NCBI RefSeq assembly: GCF_000002995.4
Contig: NW_025062477.1
Coordinates: 5,490,649 to 5,554,648 of the forward strand
DNA: 64,000 nucleotides
Direction: 5' to 3'
From: Brugia malayi
Taxonomy: Eukaryota > Nematoda > Chromadorea > Rhabditida > Onchocercidae
Positions 37,758 through 51,071 of the stretch are shown here, piece by piece. Within the stretch, counting starts at the first letter, position 1. Every line of letters starts with the position of its first letter. The translations under genes and the position numbers were made by a program. The notes under the pieces are model-generated. The model had not been told where the DNA came from, did no database searches, and was given only the letters and a program-made list of their open reading frames with translations.

Positions 37758-40700
37758 CTATTCAAGCAGTTCGAATTCATCATAACTGTCATTCACTTCA
37801 CCGAGATCCATATAGTCTGAAAAACAAACTTGAAGAGATAGATTTAACACACTTTTTTTCTTTAACATAATCCTATGACAACTCTCCGTCCACTGTTGCA
37901 TATAAAAGCATTCCCAATGCTCTGAAATGTAACCCACAGAATAACTCACTGTGAAGCAACTTTTACCATATCAAAGTAATTTCTTGTTCAATACATGCAG
38001 TTGGCATGATATATAATAGCAAAAAGCATAAATTAGTAATAAACTATCTTATTCCATTATGTAATCTAGTATTTGGCAATAGATTCTCCTGCCACATCTT
38101 ATATCATTGTTTAAAACTAGTCACAAATGTTCTGAACCTCAAATCATTTACCAGATAACTTCAGCAAGAAACAGCTGATTTAACTAACTTACCTCGTAGT
38201 TTTGTATTTTCTCCAACATACGGTATAAATGGTGGAAAATTTTTCGGCCTTGTTTCAAGCATTTCAAACAAAGGTGGTGTTGAAGCTGGTAGCAAATGCT
38301 GAAACATAATATATTGCGATAAAAATCAATGAACGGGATGAATCCAAGGTTAACATTAAAAGATGTTGCAAGAATGATTGACTCTCTTGGATAGATTAAC
38401 TTAAAGTAGTACTGTCCGTAGCCGGTTTGCTAGCTCGCTGTAATCATCTTCGGTATGACAAAAAAAGCCAAGTGCCAGCGATGGATCCACCTTGTCGATC
38501 TTTGTACTCAGAATAAATGGACAGTGATAGGTGCTGTCTCTGAATTCATCATTTTTGATCTGCAAAAAAAGAAAGAAAGCAAATGTATGAAAAAATGAAC
38601 TGAAAATGGAAAAAAAAGAGATATCATGATCTGAAGAGTTATGCATAACAATGAATTGAAAAGACTCGAATTTTACAAAGCATCTTACCTCAACATAATC
38701 ACCACGTTCATCTTTTGTTGTCGTAGCTTCATCTAAATCCACGAAATTCTGACAGAAATGAGGGTCGAGATAAAGCAACTAAAAACATCACCTTTTTAAA
38801 AGTGATATCATAACATTTTGAAATCTTGGAGAATGACACCATAGATTGCATGAGCTTCAAGTCAATTTACTATTACTTCATTCTTCGATTCAAAGGCTCC
38901 TACTAAAGATGAGAAATGTAGTTTCATTTACTTCATAATTACTTTGTTCAGAGAAACATTCATTCATTTCACAACAAATAACTGTATCAATACTTATAAC
39001 ATACATTGTTATCCACAATGCCACAAAAGTAAAGCGCATGATTGGGTCGACCGCCAATAATGCCAACACATTGTGGCAATTCAAAAAATGCCTGGCAAAA
39101 AAAAAAAAAATAAAAAATGAAAAAACTAGGATTCAAGCTTTTATATCATTGTTTTTTTTTTTTTTTTTTTTTTTTGTTTTCTCTATCTCAATTAATGCAT
39201 AGTGTTTGCATAAAACGTCCGTATTCAGACTGAAGTCACATTTTTCCTTTGTATAAATCCCTATAGTTGGAACATTTCATTTTCTAACATAGATGAGTCA
39301 ACCATTTTTTTCCAAAAAAATTCGATGAATAAGAGCATTTTAATGCAAATATAATGTGCTTATAAGGTTCTTGCATTATTCGCTGCCATATTTCCCTCAT
39401 TTCCGGAATTAAACTAAATGAATAAGAGAAGAAAACCTGAATAGCAGGAAAGTAACAACGGTTTATTGTATTTAAGCCAAGCCTAAGTGGAATGATGATC
39501 AGCAATGGTCGCCATTCTTCGCTGACACCACTGTAACTGCTTATCGACGAAGTTTCACTTCGTGTTGGAGATCGAGTTGATTTCGGTAATATTTCCGCTT
39601 CTGTAAGATCTTCATATAAGACTTATGTTGAGCTATTAGTAATTATAGTCACTTCTGTGAAAGCTTAAGTTTTAAATATTTTTAAATCTTCCTTTTTAGC
39701 ATAAACAATATGAATGAAACAAGAATTTACCAGTAGGGTCAATAGTACCGAGATTATCATTATAATCACTTTCTGTCTCACGCCGAGATCTACAATAAAA
39801 ATTTCAGTCAAGTAAATGATAAACAGTACTAATATCGACAATTCTTAAGACACTAAAGTTATGTCCAAATCATTTAATTTGTATGCAATGCATGCTTTAA
39901 AAATCTTATGCAATAAAAAAAAATTAAAGGATCGAGTCGAATTATTTATCTAAAAAAATACACAAAAGCTAAAACAACTACCCAGACCTTCGGTAAGGAG
40001 GTCTAGTAAAAGCCATAGTGCGTATATCACTTGTAATCAGTACATTGTCAAGAGCTACATGTACTGTTAGTCGTGACCATTGATCGTATATGACCAATTT
40101 TTTCAAAACCTGAGCAGCCGTGTTCGGACCAAACCATTCTCCAATTTCTTTGCCTTCAGATACTCCCATATTTGCTATAAATAGACAAATCTTATTTCGA
40201 ATTATCAAAACATTCACCAAAATAGAACTCTAATTTTAAAAACTCAATATTACTTCTCAAGCAATACTACACCAAATTCGGATTTACGCAACAATTGGTA
40301 CTTTTTGATAATGCTTTTTATGTTAGGTCAAATCCAAACTTAAAAAAAAAAAAAAAACCCAGGCTTTAAATTCGCAGAAGAATTTATAGAATGTAGAGGC
40401 CAACTTTCAAATATGAAATCAAAATTTCAGTTGAATCTCAACGTAGTCTCTGATTCAACAACAACCATTTTTTAAAAACCACAAGCATAAACAGATAAAG
40501 CGTAATAAAATACCAAAAGAAATTGCTCAATTTTACCTATCTGATGTATTGAAAAAAGGCAGTTTTTCTTATCCTGAAACATACGCAGAATACGTTTGTA
40601 TTCTGTCAACATGACATCTCGGTCCCAAAGCCAATTACGACCCAGATGTCGCACTATTAACACCCGAGCCAATAACATTTGACCACATCTCAGCATACAT

Positions 40701-41971
40701 CCCCAACCTTGATCAGTTGTTGGCCCAGTACCACCTATAACAAATCTGTTTTGGACACTTAATAAAAATACGCAAACATGAAAGAAGACCATAACACTGA
40801 CATGCAAAAATGAAGTAAGCAATTAATCACACTAAGCAAAGAAAACAGCAGATACCAAATTTATTAAATCAGTCATAAAAAGCGTTATTTACCTAATCAT
40901 TGTAGTATTTCCTAATTCAGTTTTCAACAAAATCATGTATCATCAAACCGAAGTATTAATAATTTACCAATGGGTTGAAAATTTTTACGATATGTAAACC
41001 ATAACAACGATGCCATAAATTCCTTTACGCGTGCCATATCTATAGCCAGAAAATAAACCAAAATAAACACAGTAAAGCTTTTCATATGAGGTTATAAAAA
41101 CAAAAAAGAAATGAATGCTTTTCAAAACCGATGTAACTCAATCGCAATTTACAGGATCAAATATTGATTTAATTTGAAAAGAGTTCCACTTTTTCCTAAT
41201 ACAAAAGTGAATTTACATAATATAGCAGCCCTGAAAATAAATAACTTAGCTAACCTCCTCTCGATGTAAATTTCTCGCCTAAAAGATATATGGGAAGATT
41301 TGAATCAAATAAAGCATAATTTTGAGCATCCGAAAAGCCCGGATCAAGAGTGAGATAAGTCTCCAACATTTTGTTCACTACAGGCTTCCAATCAGCAAAT
41401 AATCTCCTGAAAAAAAAAAACTTCCTTTTTAGAAATTCCAAAAATTTGATGATGAGAAAAAAAATAATTGATAATATTCAAAGGAAAATCTTTATTACGA
41501 ATATTGCTTTTTCCAAAAAAAAAATTAAGGAATATAGCTAAATTTATCATATTTTATATGTAAAAACCGTTAAATTTGCCATTAACTAACATTATTGTAG
41601 AAAAAATAAATAAACTGTATGCCTTGTAATATGGAATTTTCTTAATGAAACAAAATTTTCGTGATTCAATCTTACGACTATTTCTTTTCTTATTGAAAAA
41701 GAAAAAAAAAAAAAAACATTTTTTTTAAACGAAATGTTTCATCACATAATTTCTCCAAATGAAATAAAAGTCATAAGTAATGCTGACAAAAATAGAAAGA
41801 ATGAAATGACAAACGTATGAGGAAGAAAATGATAAGATTGATATAGAAGACACAAAGGGAGAAAGAGAGAAGGATAGAGAGGGAAAAAGGGGGAAGGAGA
41901 GGGAGAAGGGGAAAAACATACTTCGCCTCTTCATGTACTCGGTCTTTCTTCAGCCTTAGTTCGGCTAACAT
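37758..41971 (-). CDS. atg-4: Autophagy cysteine protease ATG4 (autophagin)
   Basis: ATG4 trims the C-terminus of Atg8/LC3 precursors and later delipidates them on autophagosomes. Twelve exons on the minus strand: 41922-41971, 41255-41406, 40968-41039, 40537-40734, 39982-40174, 39731-39789, 39437-39600, 39005-39091, 38689-38778, 38413-38559, 38193-38298, 37758-37816, giving 458 residues. All phases agree. The catalytic Cys104 lies in [20 protein letters not shown]; Asp330 and His332 lie in YLDPHFCQ, completing the triad; [11 protein letters not shown] precedes them. The regulatory loop and the block [20 protein letters not shown] are also present. The C-terminus ends YDEFELLE, an LIR motif (FELL, preceded by acidic residues) that binds Atg8. 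Exon 5 has two in-phase donors 6 nt apart. The start follows ACCAG by 6 nt, consistent with trans-splicing. Confidence 0.96.
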
Positions 41972-42609
41972 TATCACCTGGTAATGATAAATTACTGTTG
42001 TTGATCATGAAATGTTGCAAAATATTTTGTTTAATGCTGAAAAAATGTAAACAGTGGACAGATTCAATATTATTTTATATTTCACGCAACATTTCCTCGT
42101 ACGTGTTATACGTTTACCTGCTGCGCAAAAAAAAAGGAAATAGTTAACGAAAGAAGAAAAACAATACTATTCTAAATCTGGGTCACTATTCTCTCCGCTC
42201 GTCTAATCTTTTATCTTTTCTCATTACCTAACTATCTCACCGTCTAACCGTTCCCTACTGAAGAGGCATTCCCGAATGATTTTCTGGTAGGAATTTGCGT
42301 CCGTTTCATTTTTATGTGAAATTTATTTCCTCCTTTCACGTTTTTATCTTCACGTAAAAATTATTTTTCAATTAAATCACATTCCTATTATTTCCTCCTT
42401 TCATGTCTTTATCTTCACGTAAATTCTAATTCAGGTTATTATAGATTTTACATATGCATTCGATTCGTTTGACATTTGTTTTCTTGTATTTAAGAACTAT
42501 TTTACGTACAAGGATGGCGCTTTTGTAATCCGGAATTATGAGAACGATATTTGGGAGATCCTGAAATGTTTTCAGATTCTTTTCTTATTACAATTTATAT
42601 ACGAATTAA
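41972..42609. promoter_or_regulatory. Divergent region between ATG4 and TMEM161
   Basis: This 0.64-kb gap separates head-to-head genes and includes a duplicated pyrimidine-rich element. It probably contains both promoters and the TMEM161 5' exon, but no core element is clear. Confidence 0.45.
42324..42424. repeat. Pair of 35-bp direct repeats
   Basis: TATTTCCTCCTTTCACG followed by TATCTTCACGTAAA occurs at 42324 and, with few changes, at 42389. The copies are 65 bp apart. Confidence 0.85.
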
Positions 42610-45600
42610 ATGGTAATATAGTCTGAGTTTTTTTTTTTTTTTTTTATTATTAAAACCAGTAAATAAAGAGTAATGAGCTACTTTTTTTATTCTTTATTAT
42701 TTGTTATGCATGTAGATAATGGAATTAAATTTAGAAAAATAAACTTCAAATTAGAATCTGTGGGTGAGGTTGAGTTGAATGCATTAAAATCCTGCTGATA
42801 AGTTTTTTCAGCATTAAAAAGTGTCGCACAAGCAGTACATTTCATGTAATTTTTATGAAACTCACAAAATTTCAAACATTTTCTATTTCAGGCTATATTA
42901 GGTCATCATATACTTGCTTCATTGTTTATCTTTTTTTTCTTAACTAAAATTCGAAAGAGGTTTTCACTGGTCGAGATCATCCTATGTAACCGGTTAGTTC
43001 TTAGATTTTATAGTAATAAGTTTGTTCTCTTTGAGAGTTGAGTTTTTGGTTTCTTCAAAATGTAGTTTAACATTATTTCGAGTTTTTCTTTTTTTTTTTT
43101 TTTTTTTTCAAATTCTGTTAGTTACATGGCCGTTTAAGCACTTTAATCTGCTTAGTTACTTTCCTCAAGCATATGCTCATATTTAGCTTTTGTAGTCTAA
43201 CTTGAAGACGATGTTTTTTACATTTTCCACATGAAACTAAAAAGTTTGTGATTATTGAGGTCGCTTGCTTATTTTCACTTTTGGCTCTTTTTTTGTCAGT
43301 ACTTTTTATTTCCTGATGGGACTAAAATTTTTCAATCTTTCAGGTTGCAGCGCTATTTACCACCATCGAGTGCTGCTTTAAAACAAGCATCCCAGTCCCA
43401 TTCTATACGTTCAGTGAAAAATCGAAAGCGTAAACATCCCCGGTAGTTTTATTTCCTTAATAACGAAATGTTTTTAATTCACTGTTCAATTTAATTTAAT
43501 TCCCAGAATTTGGTAAACTTTCTGATGTATCCTTTGTTTTGTAGAGATGAAGAATCTGATGCTTTGGTATCGAAAAAAATAGAATTAGATTTGATGTCAA
43601 TTCCGGTGGATATCGCTGATTTGCAACGTTTACAGTTTTATGAAACATTTATGTGGTCTGCAGAATTTCTTGGCTTTACTGTGGTAAGTTGAGGTTGCAA
43701 TGTCTCACCCTTGATTTACCCATGAATGCACTTCTTTAAAACCTAAGCAGAACAATCTATAATGATGGAGTTGAAAAGTGGTAGATATGATTGCATATAT
43801 TGTAGGACATCTTCCTCCACTCAGCTTAATTTCAGTTTACTTGAACTGTTAGTTAATGCTAATTTTTAAATAGCTTCTATTTCTGACAATTTTGGAATTA
43901 TCTGTAATTTTCGGGCATAGGGCGGTTTTTTTGCTTACTCTTGTAAGTAAACAAATACATAAAGAAATCACTTTATTTTATATTCATATAATAAAATTCA
44001 ATATTTTTTTAATATGTATATAATAAAAATATAAAAAAAACATAAATATTAAAAAAATCTAAATATTTATATGATATTCAATCAAAATTTCAGTATTTCT
44101 TACAAAAAAAAATTTTTATAATTCATGGGAAAATTTGAAAAAGTGGTAAGTGAATCCACAATTTATCACAAATGTTTTCTATGGAGTGTGCCAATGTTGA
44201 TAAAATAGATTTATGAATCAAAAACAATACTATTTATAGGTAATAGACAGCAAGCATGTATGAGCAAGCATAATTCATGGCTCTGTTACTTTTAATATAA
44301 TTGTGTTATGTTATGTTTCATCTATGATAAATTAATGCGTTATGTTTGCAGATATCCTACATCACAAGCGAAGTCATATGTTTTGTCTTTCCTAGCAATA
44401 CAGATTTTAATATTTCCATTATATGGTTACTCCTGTCGGTATTCTTCCTACTTCAGGCATTAGTTTTTTTTTTTTTTTTTTCTCTTCATAAATTGTTAAG
44501 AACTATAATATGAAGATATGAAAGATAAGATTTCACATTGGTGCAATTTGCTGGAAATGTGTCATTCACAAAATACTAGAAAGATCTGAATTTATTAAGA
44601 AAATTATTTTGGGAAATGCCTAGTATAATGGATTTTCAGGCATTAACTGTAGTAGCGGCCACATACTTTACAAGTAATGTTGCCATTGGAGAAAGAAATT
44701 TGGTCATTTCAATAGCGTCTTTATTTTTTTTATTCTCTTTAATCTTAATCATGTTCGCCGAACGTCTCTTTGATATGCCCGTGAATGAAGGTGAATTATT
44801 CAGCTTTCATGGTAATAAGATTCTAAGATTCCTTAATCATATTGCAGTCAGAAATTGCAGTAACAATTATTCCCAGTTTAAGTATTTTTTCGAATATATT
44901 TTTTTTGTTGTTGGTTTCGAAATTATTGATTCCAGCATTCGATTCGCTGAAGAATGCAACGGCAAAATTTATGTCGGAGAGTCAAGTTCCAGATTATATG
45001 TCTCAACATTCGCCACTTCTCTTTTTCATCTCTTTGGCGTTCATGTTGGCTTTTTTTGCTGCTCTGCTTGTTTTTCCTGGTTTTAGATATGCGCGTATGT
45101 ATTCTGATGTTGTTAAAAATGCTGAACGACCTCTTGATAGGTAAAAATTTTCTGTATATCATGTCGAAATATTTTTAGTAATATTCTTCAAATAGTTTTC
45201 TGCTCTTATAAATTCTTTTGAATTCTGTTCTGATATCGTTAACTGAATTTCCCATACTTGCACTGATATTTGTGGTAAACCATTATTAGATTGAGGATTG
45301 AAATTAATGACGCTTGCAAATAATGACAATTTTATTAAGTTATTAGATTTTCGCCACGCCATGCTTGCTTTTTAAAAAGAAAAAAATTTTTTTATTAATA
45401 GAAGCTGTATATTATTGGTTTTTTAGTTGGGTATCGACCAGTCTTATTATCTCTCTGCAAGTTAATAATTTTAAACTGGGACAAATGCAAAGTTTAAAAT
45501 AACAGAAGGAAAAACACTACGTTTACTTCTCTTCCTTTGCGAATTGCCTACTTATTACTAAGCTCTCATTAACTGCATATTTTTCATATCGATTAACGTT

Positions 45601-45847
45601 TATAAAAGATATGAAATATCCTCTATTGTTATCCTTACGAATTGTTTCGTTCTCATCAAACTGATGATATGAGTGATTATTCCAGGATGTTATATCACCT
45701 TACTTTTATGTCGCAATTTTTGGCATTGTTTTTATACTCTCATCCTGCAAAGAACTACCTGGTTTATGGACCTAAGCGATTGTGAGTTATATTTGCTTAA
45801 ATAAATTCCTCATTTATGCATCTTCGTTTTGTGAAAATGCAAATTAT

Positions 45848-45893
<46 letters not shown>

Positions 45894-46895
45894 AAGATGT
45901 TAAATTATTTAATATTTATGTTTAGATTACAAAACTCTTTAACTTTTTTTTTATTTATAAAAAGGGTTTCTTTAGTTAATCAAGTACTTATAATTCTCTT
46001 TAAGTGTGAAATATCAAAAAAATTTGTAGTTCCACGTTAGTTTTTTTTTTTTTTTTTTCATTTTGCCTTATAATATTTTCAGATTGAATGAATCTCAGAT
46101 GGATACCCTGCGTATATATATCGTTATTCTAACCGCATTGTTGCGCCTTTTCTTATATCGACCTCATTTGCAATCATTTCTGGATCAGTCTCTGATTGCC
46201 CTTTCTAAGATTCATCGTGAAAGTGGTTGGATCAAAACATCAGTGCTGCAAATGAAGGTTAGCCAGAATTTCAGACTTTCGCAACTTTCAGGTGCCTTAT
46301 GGAGTAAATCATTAGTGAAATGAATCGAGGAAATAATTTCTTCTTGAGGAAGTTTTTAGTTCCATTTTTTTCTGATTTTTCAAATAGTTTAATCCTACAG
46401 AAAAAAAAAAGAAATGATTTCTATCTATTGTTTTAGATACAACGTTATTTTTATTTTTTCAATGTTGCTGCTTTGCATTATTTTGTGCCACCTCTTCTGC
46501 CGGTGCTCTATGCTTTAATATTGAAAACAACATGTGAGTTTTGTGGTAGATTTTCACAGTTACAAATTTGTATGCTGAGAGGAATTTTTTATTGATTGAT
46601 AAGGAATGAGAATGTAAGATACGAAACAAAAAAATATAGATTTGTCTCAACACTGTATATTGTTATGGAATATACTAAACTTTCAAATTTAGGTGGTATT
46701 TCATGGATTGGGATGAATCAAGAGACTGTTAATTCACAAATACTGTCCACAATTCCTGCAGGGTCATTACGAACGCTACTAAGTGCCACCGTACATCGAG
46801 GATTGTGGACAGTCTTAATTGTTGCATCCCTTGGGACCAATGCAGCATTTGCCTTAATGGGCCTTATTTACGCTCATCGTTTCGAGTGGTCATAA
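42610..46895 (+). CDS. TMEM161: TMEM161-family multipass membrane protein
   Basis: TMEM161 proteins are conserved multipass membrane proteins; vertebrate TMEM161B affects cardiac rhythm and brain development, mechanism unsettled. Exons: 42610-42612 (start codon only), 42892-42992, 43344-43442, 43545-43683, 44352-44456, 44640-44790, 44936-45140, 45686-45781, 46083-46257, 46437-46533, 46693-46895, giving 457 residues (human about 480). Family features in order: hydrophobic N-terminus ending [79 protein letters not shown]; and [20 protein letters not shown]. About eight hydrophobic segments are visible. The intron after exon 5 has a GC donor (CAG|GCATTA), supported by exact length match with the family. 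The start codon placement at the end of a 5' exon is inferred because the next exon opens in frame exactly where the family's second residue should be. Confidence 0.88.
45850..45891. repeat. Homopolymer of 42 T
   Basis: An uninterrupted T run in TMEM161 intron 8. Its length is prone to assembly or sequencing error. Confidence 0.95.
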
Positions 46896-47711
46896 TACTA
46901 GTGCTCAATATTAATACCCGTTTTACCTGACCGTTTTTTTTTTTAATTTTTATATTCAACCAAAGTTTTTCTGCCATAGTAGTATGTTATATTATGTATT
47001 GTGGTATTTTTAAAAAGCACGATTGAATGGTATTTAATACGGTTTACGATATCATCAGCGACTTCATAGTATAAATAACTAATTCAACTCCTAATTTATC
47101 AGTCTGCAAAATCTACGATGATCCTCATTTAGTAATTTTACTCTACTTATTAACCATTGTCTTGAGGAGATTGTCTTGAGGTCTGATTTGTGCTTTTTTT
47201 TTTTTTTTTTTTGGGAACATTTCTGTGTTTGTCATAAATTTCAGACATTTCATACATTGCCTTTCTGTACGATTGAGATTTTGTTCTATTAGTTTTGCTA
47301 GTTTTGCAAGAGTTTAAGTCTAAAATTCAATCAGTTTATTGTTATTTATAAGTTTCTTTGTGTTGCCTTTTGTTTGGCTTTCTTTTATGGTCTTAAAGCT
47401 TTACATATATTGTTTTGTAGTTTCATAATTATTGTTGCATTACGACAAAATCGCATTACTTATATCAACTAAATAAATTATGCATTTATATAATCATTCT
47501 TCATTATATTAATTTTGACGTGAAAGATCTGATACTTGCATCCATTTGTTTGAATAAATTTTTAAAATTATCCTTAATAAGAGGTTTTTCTTTACAACTA
47601 TCTTAGCATGGAAGAGTATTCGAGGTTGGTATGTCTTTACTGGATTCTAGCGTCATTGCAGATTTGGTCTGTTAGTTGTTCATCTATAACATTGTGCAAA
47701 TTTAGCTGAAA
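46896..47711. other. Intergenic between tandem plus-strand genes
   Basis: An 816-bp AT-rich gap between TMEM161 and EIPR1. It is larger than usual operon spacing, so joint transcription is not indicated but not excluded. No gene seen. Confidence 0.5.
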
Positions 47712-50700
47712 ATGACGGAAGAAGCCTCTTTAAAGTATGGGATCAATTTGCCCAGTCGAAGTATTGTCAGTCTTCCAGCTGGGGAAAGAACTTTATTTCT
47801 TGTTGGTACTCAATCGTTAAAGGAGGATAATCAGGTAAATCTCATGATATGCAAGAAACAGATTTTTTGAAGTGATAGGAATTGTCTTTTAGAAACTAAA
47901 AGTAATGGTTGGGAGAATTTATTGTCTTTCGCCAATGTCGTTTTTGAAAATTATTTTCGGCTTTGCAAGGCAAATAATTGGTTAATGTTTTCCAAATATT
48001 TCAGACGAAATTTTTTATTAATTATCTAATGTGTATTTTCGAAGCTACTCATAAAATAATTTCATTTATGTTTTACTCTTGACCTAACTTGATTTAAGAT
48101 TTATATGCTGGAAGTCGATGATAATTGGCTTGATATTAGCACAAGGTCATTTGATCATCCTTCTGGTGAAATTTGGTCTATGTCAAGCTCATTCGTCGAT
48201 TCGAATATTTTTGCTACATGTTATGTTTCTTGTAAGTGTCCAGTCATCACTCACGCACACACACATTATCAAAGTTTATGTTAACAATGATAGATGACAG
48301 AAATGGATTAGGAAACAGAAGAAAAGTGTTTACGTCGTTACAAAAGTAATCAACAATAAGTCGGCATCGCAAGATAACTATTATAGTTGTTAATAAAAGT
48401 AATCAGCAAAGATTATAAAGGATTCAGCTGGATAAAAGAAAATCAAAATAATCGTTATTCATAAGTTTTTGAAACACATATTTTATTCATATTTTTTTGG
48501 TAATTCGATAAAGAAATTTTTAGGGAATGACACAATACGAAGTGGTGTTGGTTTGTGGAAGATCAATGATGACGAATCAAATCTTGTTGAGCTCGCTCAA
48601 TATATATCTCCTTCGAAAAGTGGAAAATGCATTTCGTAACTTTTAATGTGTTTATTACAAAGCAAAAGAAAATTATTGATGGTTCTTATTAAATTACTTA
48701 TATCTCCAATCAAAATTTGCATAATACTGCACATTCAATAAGATCATCGGAATTGGCCATCTTTCAGTGTAGCTATGCATATGACTTTTAAGAAACAGAA
48801 GTGTGTATATAGATAGTTATATTTTATCAAATTATCAAATTTGTTTAATCATTTTTTCATGGTTAAAACAACTTTGGATGTATCATTTTTTTCTAAACTT
48901 CTAAACTTGATTTACTATTTTCAAACAAATTTTTCTACAGCTTGAAATTTTCAAGATACTTGAAAATTCAAAATGTTTGAAATTTTCAAACTATAGAGAA
49001 AAATCTATTTGGAGTTGCTAACTCATATTTAATCATATATTCTCAGTTTTTTCTATGATTATATATGTTTTAACATTTGCAGATTTTTTCACGTATAATT
49101 TATTTTAAGAGCTGAATTCCATCCGAGTGGAAATAAATTGGCGATTGCCGTTGATAATTCTGTGCTATTAGCTGATGTTGTTAATTCCCTAAAGGTTTTT
49201 TTGCTTTTGCTTACTTGCTTTTTGATTAGTTAATTTATTTGGTGGTTTATTGTACTTCGTATTTTTGCAATAGAACTGAGCTATTTCCAATTATCCATGA
49301 CCCTTTTAAAAGAGACTGTTTCTGTTAGCAATCAAAATTTTGTGAAAATAGTTTTATTTTCTCATGTTTTCATATTTCATAATTTGTACAGCCTACATCC
49401 TTCGTCTTTTGATGAAATTTCCATTTATAAATTCAGATTTTAACATATTCAATATCAACAAATTAACTTAAATTACAAATAGTCGTTTTCTGATAAATTT
49501 AAATTTCACTGCTAAATAGCGACCACGAGGTTTTTATCCTAATAGAAGTATGAAACTAAAAAGTATTTTATAACTTTCAGAATTCTCAAAATTGGACTTA
49601 TACTTCAAGATTCATCACATTATACATCAATAATTAAATTATCTTAATCATTAAATGATTCAGATAGAAAGTTCTACATCGATCGATGGTAAAACACCAG
49701 TAAGTGCATCGGTATGGAATTTTTACTCAAATGGCAGTATCTTAGCGGTAGCTTACGATACATTAGTGGAAGGAATTGATGTTCGCACTATGCAGTAAGT
49801 TGACATTATTATGTTCAGTTTTGTTATCAGATTTGATCAAAAGCATCTTTCTACATAACAGTGTGTGAAAGAATTTTGCGAATTTTACACTTTAAATAAA
49901 ATCCGATTCCACGTTTTGTTTGTCTTTTTATTATGTAACTCATATATTTTATAAAAGGATTGAATTATTTTAGGAAAACATTTTCTATTAGAAATGTAAA
50001 TTCGCCTCGCGTTAGAAATTTGGATTTCAATCCTAATGTGGAGCACACTGTAGCAACTTGTGGTGATGATTTCAGAGTGGCATTATGGGATATACGGAAG
50101 TTAGATATGCCATTGAAAGTTTTACAGGATCATAGGCATTGGTGAGTCTTTATTTCAAAAGCAGTTCTTTTTCTCTTTCCAAAGTGATAGATTAACTTTT
50201 TGGTTCTCACGGATTTTAGTTCCCTTATTTTAGTAAGCAACCGATGTTTTAACTTTTTTGTATTAGTTCATGTAGGTTTCCTAGTTCTCATCAGTTCTTG
50301 TTATTTTGCATTTTTGTAATTATTGCTTTTTCCCGATGTTGTAGCTAATGTCTAATATGAAAGTACTTTTTGATGCTAAAAATTGGTTAATTTTTTAAAA
50401 ATTATTCTAAAAAATTATGAAGTTATTAAAATTACTTGAAGAGAGATAATTATTAAAACTGCTTAAAGAGAAAATAGAGTCCTGGAATATTGGTTCTGTA
50501 AAATGATAATTAACAAAATCGTTTGTTGATATTGCAGGGTATGGTGTGTTAAATTCAACCCTTTTCATGATCAGTTGTTGTTATCAGCAGGCAGTGATGC
50601 TAGATTATTCCTGAATAGCGTGGAATCTCTTAGCTCTGATTCTAATCATGCATTGGCATTGGACGACAGTTGTTCTACACTCGAAAAGTAATTTCTTTAA

Positions 50701-51067
50701 ATTTAAAATAAAATTGAAGATTAACTTTCTGCACTTGCAATTTTCTCACTACCTGCATGAAATTCAAGAATGAACAAAAAGTTTCAGGCATCTCGGTTAC
50801 AGATACATTTTTGAATTCTATCGAAATTTTCACTTATATCCGACAGTTTTTTTTCTAATATTTTCTTGTCTGTTAATTATCGACGAATCGTTTTTTAGTG
50901 TTTTGGGTGATAAATGTTTGGAGAAGATGGAAGAGCATGAGGAATCAGTATACAGTTGTGCATGGGCTGGTAGCAATCCATGGGTTTTCGCTTCAGTTTC
51001 CTTTGACGGCACAGTAATCATTTCAAAATTAAAACAAAATTTCAAATATGCTGTATTGCGATCTTAA
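47712..51067 (+). CDS. EIPR1: EARP and GARP complex-interacting protein 1 (WD40)
   Basis: EIPR1 binds the EARP and GARP tethering complexes and acts in endosome recycling and dense-core vesicle cargo sorting. Exons: 47712-47834, 48099-48231, 48524-48635, 49110-49194, 49664-49794, 49974-50141, 50538-50687, 50899-51067, giving 356 residues (human 387). Diagnostic blocks: RTLFLVGTQSLKEDNQI at the N-terminus; GEIWSMSSS; AEFHPSGNKLAIAVDNSVLL; VRNLDFNPNVEHTVATCGDD then FRVALWDIRKLDMP; HRHWVWCVKFNPFHDQLLLS; and HEESVYSCAWAGSNPWVFAS. These are WD40 blades in family order. The vertebrate acidic insert before the last blade is shortened. The start lies 6 nt behind AAATTTAG, consistent with trans-splicing. 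The stop codon overlaps an AATAAA. Confidence 0.95.
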
Positions 51068-51071
51068 TAAA
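51066..51071 (+). promoter_or_regulatory. Poly(A) signal overlapping the EIPR1 stop codon
   Basis: AATAAA begins at the second base of the TAA stop (51065-51067). If used, the 3' UTR would be only about 15-20 nt. Whether it is used cannot be told from sequence. Confidence 0.4.

Noticed and set aside
44616..45086. 156-codon continuous frame through TMEM161 exons 6-7
   Set aside because: It reads through intron 6. The spliced model restores the family sequence, while the read-through frame leaves it.
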